A stretch of 64,000 bases of DNA from contig NC_026661.2 in NCBI RefSeq assembly GCF_000004075.3, positions 13,420,307 to 13,484,306 of the forward strand, in the 5' to 3' direction. The DNA comes from Cucumis sativus (lineage: Eukaryota; Streptophyta; Magnoliopsida; Cucurbitales; Cucurbitaceae). This document shows positions 61,549 through 64,000 of this stretch, one piece after another (position 1 is the stretch's first letter; every line of letters starts with the position of its first letter). The translations under genes and the position numbers were made by a program. Below the pieces are notes generated by a model. It was not told the DNA's origin. It did not search any database and saw only the letters and a list, made by a program, of their open reading frames with translations.

Positions 61549-64000
61549 TCAAACTACAAATTCAAAACTTCTTTGTATATAATGTTTTTTGTCCACAAAC
61601 CCTTTGATTTCACCGATACTTTTGTTGTTGTCATAGAGACTCCTCTTGATAGGGTATAGTTGACCATGAGAAAAGACATCTTGAGGAAGATAAACTCCTA
61701 TATTTGGTATTGTCTGTCCTTCAGCCTTATTGATAGTCATTGCAAAACATAATCTTATTGAGAACTATTTTCTCTTGAACTTGAATGGATACCCTTCGTC
61801 GTTTGCAGGACTCATTGGTATTCGTGGTAGAAAAACTTCTTTAACTGCACTTTGTCCAGTTGCAATTTCTGCATATTATATTTTTGGGAAACTCGCAACA
61901 AACAATTCTAGTTCCATTACATAGACCATTGCCTGGGTTTACGTTTCTCAATAGTATAAGTGGACAATTTTTTTTAAGAAACAGTTTGTGTGGAGGAACG
62001 CCATTAAGCAACAATGAGTTGAGAAATTCCTCTTGATAATAATTATGTGGATAATCAATTGCATCATCAAAACTCATGAATTCTTCTATTTTTTTCAAGA
62101 AACAACTCGATCATTCTTTCATTGATTTGGTCGACATACTCATTTGTTGTCGATAGAATTGCTCTACTGGTCATGTATTCTACTCAAGTAGCATGAATTT
62201 TGAAATGATAAACAATATTCAATAACTTCAATATTGAATCTTCTTCATTTGAACCTGTAACAGTGATATTGGCAGGGAGGCAAATATAATCATCTTCTGT
62301 TGACAGTTCAGTTCCGTTTCCAATCTTCAACAAATATTCTACAAAAACAGGTATCACTTTGAGCTATATATCTTTAGTTAGTTGGATTTTCTCCATTTTA
62401 TTCCAAAGGTACGACTTTACCAAACTTTCATTAATAGTTTGTTGTCTTGTAGCTCGTGGGACAACAGGTAACACTTCTCGAAAATCTCCTCCAAACACAA
62501 CCACTTTTCCACCAAATAGTTCTGGATTATCCACTGTATCTCTAAAAGTTTTGTCAACTGCTTCTATTGTGGCCTTTTTTGCCATTGACGCCTCGTCCCA
62601 AATTATTACTTTTGTTTGCTTGATCAATTCTGCCTTGTTACTTTGCTTAGAAATATTGCATACAGATGACTCATGTATTTCTAATGGTATATTAAATCTA
62701 GAATGTGTTGTTCGGTCCCTTGGCATAATTGAAGCAGCAACGTCTGATGTTGTTGTTGCAATTGCAATCATATTTCTTGATTTTATAGTAGCTAACAAAG
62801 CACGACACAAAAATGTTTTCCGGTTCCTCCTGGCCCATCAATAAAAAATATACCACTTTTATTACACACAATTTTGTCAACAATAATATCGTATGCAATC
62901 TTTTGGTCTTCATTCAACTTTGAAGGAGCTTGAATATCTTCATCTGATACTAAATTGATTTTTCATCAATTATTTCTTTCATATAGCAATTGTTTCCACC
63001 TTCTGGCATATGTTTGATTTCAAGCAAATCATACATAGTGATTTGTTTGTCCATTGACTCTAGGAACACTTTTATATCTCTTAAACTGTGTTGCAATTGA
63101 TATTCTACATTCTTTGGCTCGTCTTTTCTATAATCATGTAACAATTCATGAGAATATATTTCCCACAGTTTTCTAACATCTACGGGTTTACAGTACACTA
63201 AGATTGTTGCAAAAAGTCTTCGAAAAGCACAAGACATCTCAAACGAAGCTGCTTCATCCAAACATTTTGTTACACTTTCATCAGATTCTAGTAGTCCTCT
63301 TTCTTTTGCTGAATCTTCAAATGTTTGAACTCTTTTTCCATGGACTATCAATAAGGACTCAAATGATGACGATCCCCTTACATGATTTAATAGCAAACGC
63401 AAGTAATATCTTTCCTCTCCTTCCCTTGGATTTGCTTCTACAATGCATGATATAACTATTCCTTTTTCCTCTCCTTCCAAATTCGTAGTTGTTTGTATCA
63501 TACATAATGTTCAGGAAAACTCTTTGTATAAAATTTTTTGGGCTGTTTCAGATGTTTGACACATATGAAAGTACTCTGTTAACATTGTTTTTGAGACATG
63601 ATCCCAATGAATAAGTTTCTTCAAATTTTGATTTTCCCAATAAGAAACACACTGCATATTTGGAATGTGAAGTTGTAAGTTTATAACCGGAGGATATATC
63701 TCATTCAGTTTAAAATCATAAATTCTCCATAATGCCTCTTGAGCTGATACCCATCTTGCATCTTGATAATCTCTTATTTCATCAATACCTTTATTGTCAC
63801 CATCATGTGATACTCTATCATGCCCCTTGTAAATATACTTGTATAAATATTTAACTGTTTTCAACCTCGAGCATATTTCAACATTAATGTGACAATTGTA
63901 TCTCAAAAGTAGGTATGGATTATAAGGCACAACCCATCGATTATCAAATGTCTTTTTTCTTATTGATACCTGATATAATTGTAAAGATATATTTTTTAAC
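61549..64000 (-). pseudogene. Helitron Rep/helicase protein, helicase part, broken and running off the window
   Basis: Minus-strand frames from right to left: KYLYKYIYKGHDR (about 63840), the inter-domain region (63930-62950), the PIF1-type helicase with Walker A GGTGK (about 62815-62830), Walker B WDEASMAKKA (about 62590) and GGDFREVLPVVPR (about 62480), then PPHKLFLKKNCPLILLRN (about 62000) and the C-terminal INKAEGQTIPNIGVYLP (about 61720). A missing base right after GGAAAA in Walker A shifts the frame, and there are further breaks near 62360, 62100 and 61840. The Rep nuclease domain lies beyond the right edge. The 3' CTRR terminus was not found left of 61549. Confidence 0.85.

Overview
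The window reads as nuclear DNA of a flowering plant. It has AT-rich intergenic DNA, GT-AG introns, chloroplast-type leaders and many decayed plant transposable elements. The proteins and repeats resemble those I know from cucurbits (Cucumis, Citrullus and relatives); that family-level call is memory-based inference.

Five intact-looking host genes could be assembled exon by exon with consistent phases. (1) On the minus strand at 2076-5016 is a small subtilisin-propeptide-like inhibitor whose third exon lies about 2.5 kb away. (2) On the plus strand at 8007-21036 is a plastid-type DEAD-box RNA helicase of the RH39 kind; its fifth intron is 8.1 kb and filled with nested retroelements. (3) On the plus strand at 28691-32982 is a short-chain dehydrogenase/reductase of the DHRS12 type. 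(4) On the minus strand at 42919-49227 is a choline kinase. (5) On the plus strand at 58680-60310 is a CPBP/CAAX-type intramembrane protease. From memory, RH39, this SDR and a choline kinase also sit near each other on Arabidopsis chromosome 4, so genes 2-4 look like an old conserved block.

The most unusual feature is a broken DNA-replication licensing gene, CDT1. Its 5' half lies at 25982-27722 and its 3' half at 56559-57736, on the same strand and in the same order. About 28.8 kb lies between them, including the SDR and choline kinase genes. The two halves meet at an identical 8-bp sequence, TTGTTGAC, and joining them there restores the reading frame. Both halves are decayed: two damaged splice acceptors in the first, and a frameshift plus two in-frame stops in the second. 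An E2F-like site still sits 55-68 bp upstream of the old start codon.

Mobile elements make up much of the rest. They include copia remnants (120-1530, 11258-18910, 35000-39600, 55150-55560) and a solo-LTR-like insertion inside one of them (11449-14007), which itself holds an L1-like tail flanked by a perfect 32-bp duplication. There is a tRNA-derived SINE with a 15-bp target duplication (9684-9901), a hAT element with an 8-bp duplication (21520-24253) and a Mutator-like element with roughly 300-bp terminal inverted repeats just upstream of CDT1 (24754-25858). There is also a small fold-back MITE family with 9-bp duplications (40485, 41108 and a diverged copy at 60930), a Ty3/gypsy fragment (51690-54352), and a Helitron helicase entering from the right edge (61549-64000). 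No rRNA, canonical tRNA gene or CRISPR array was seen.
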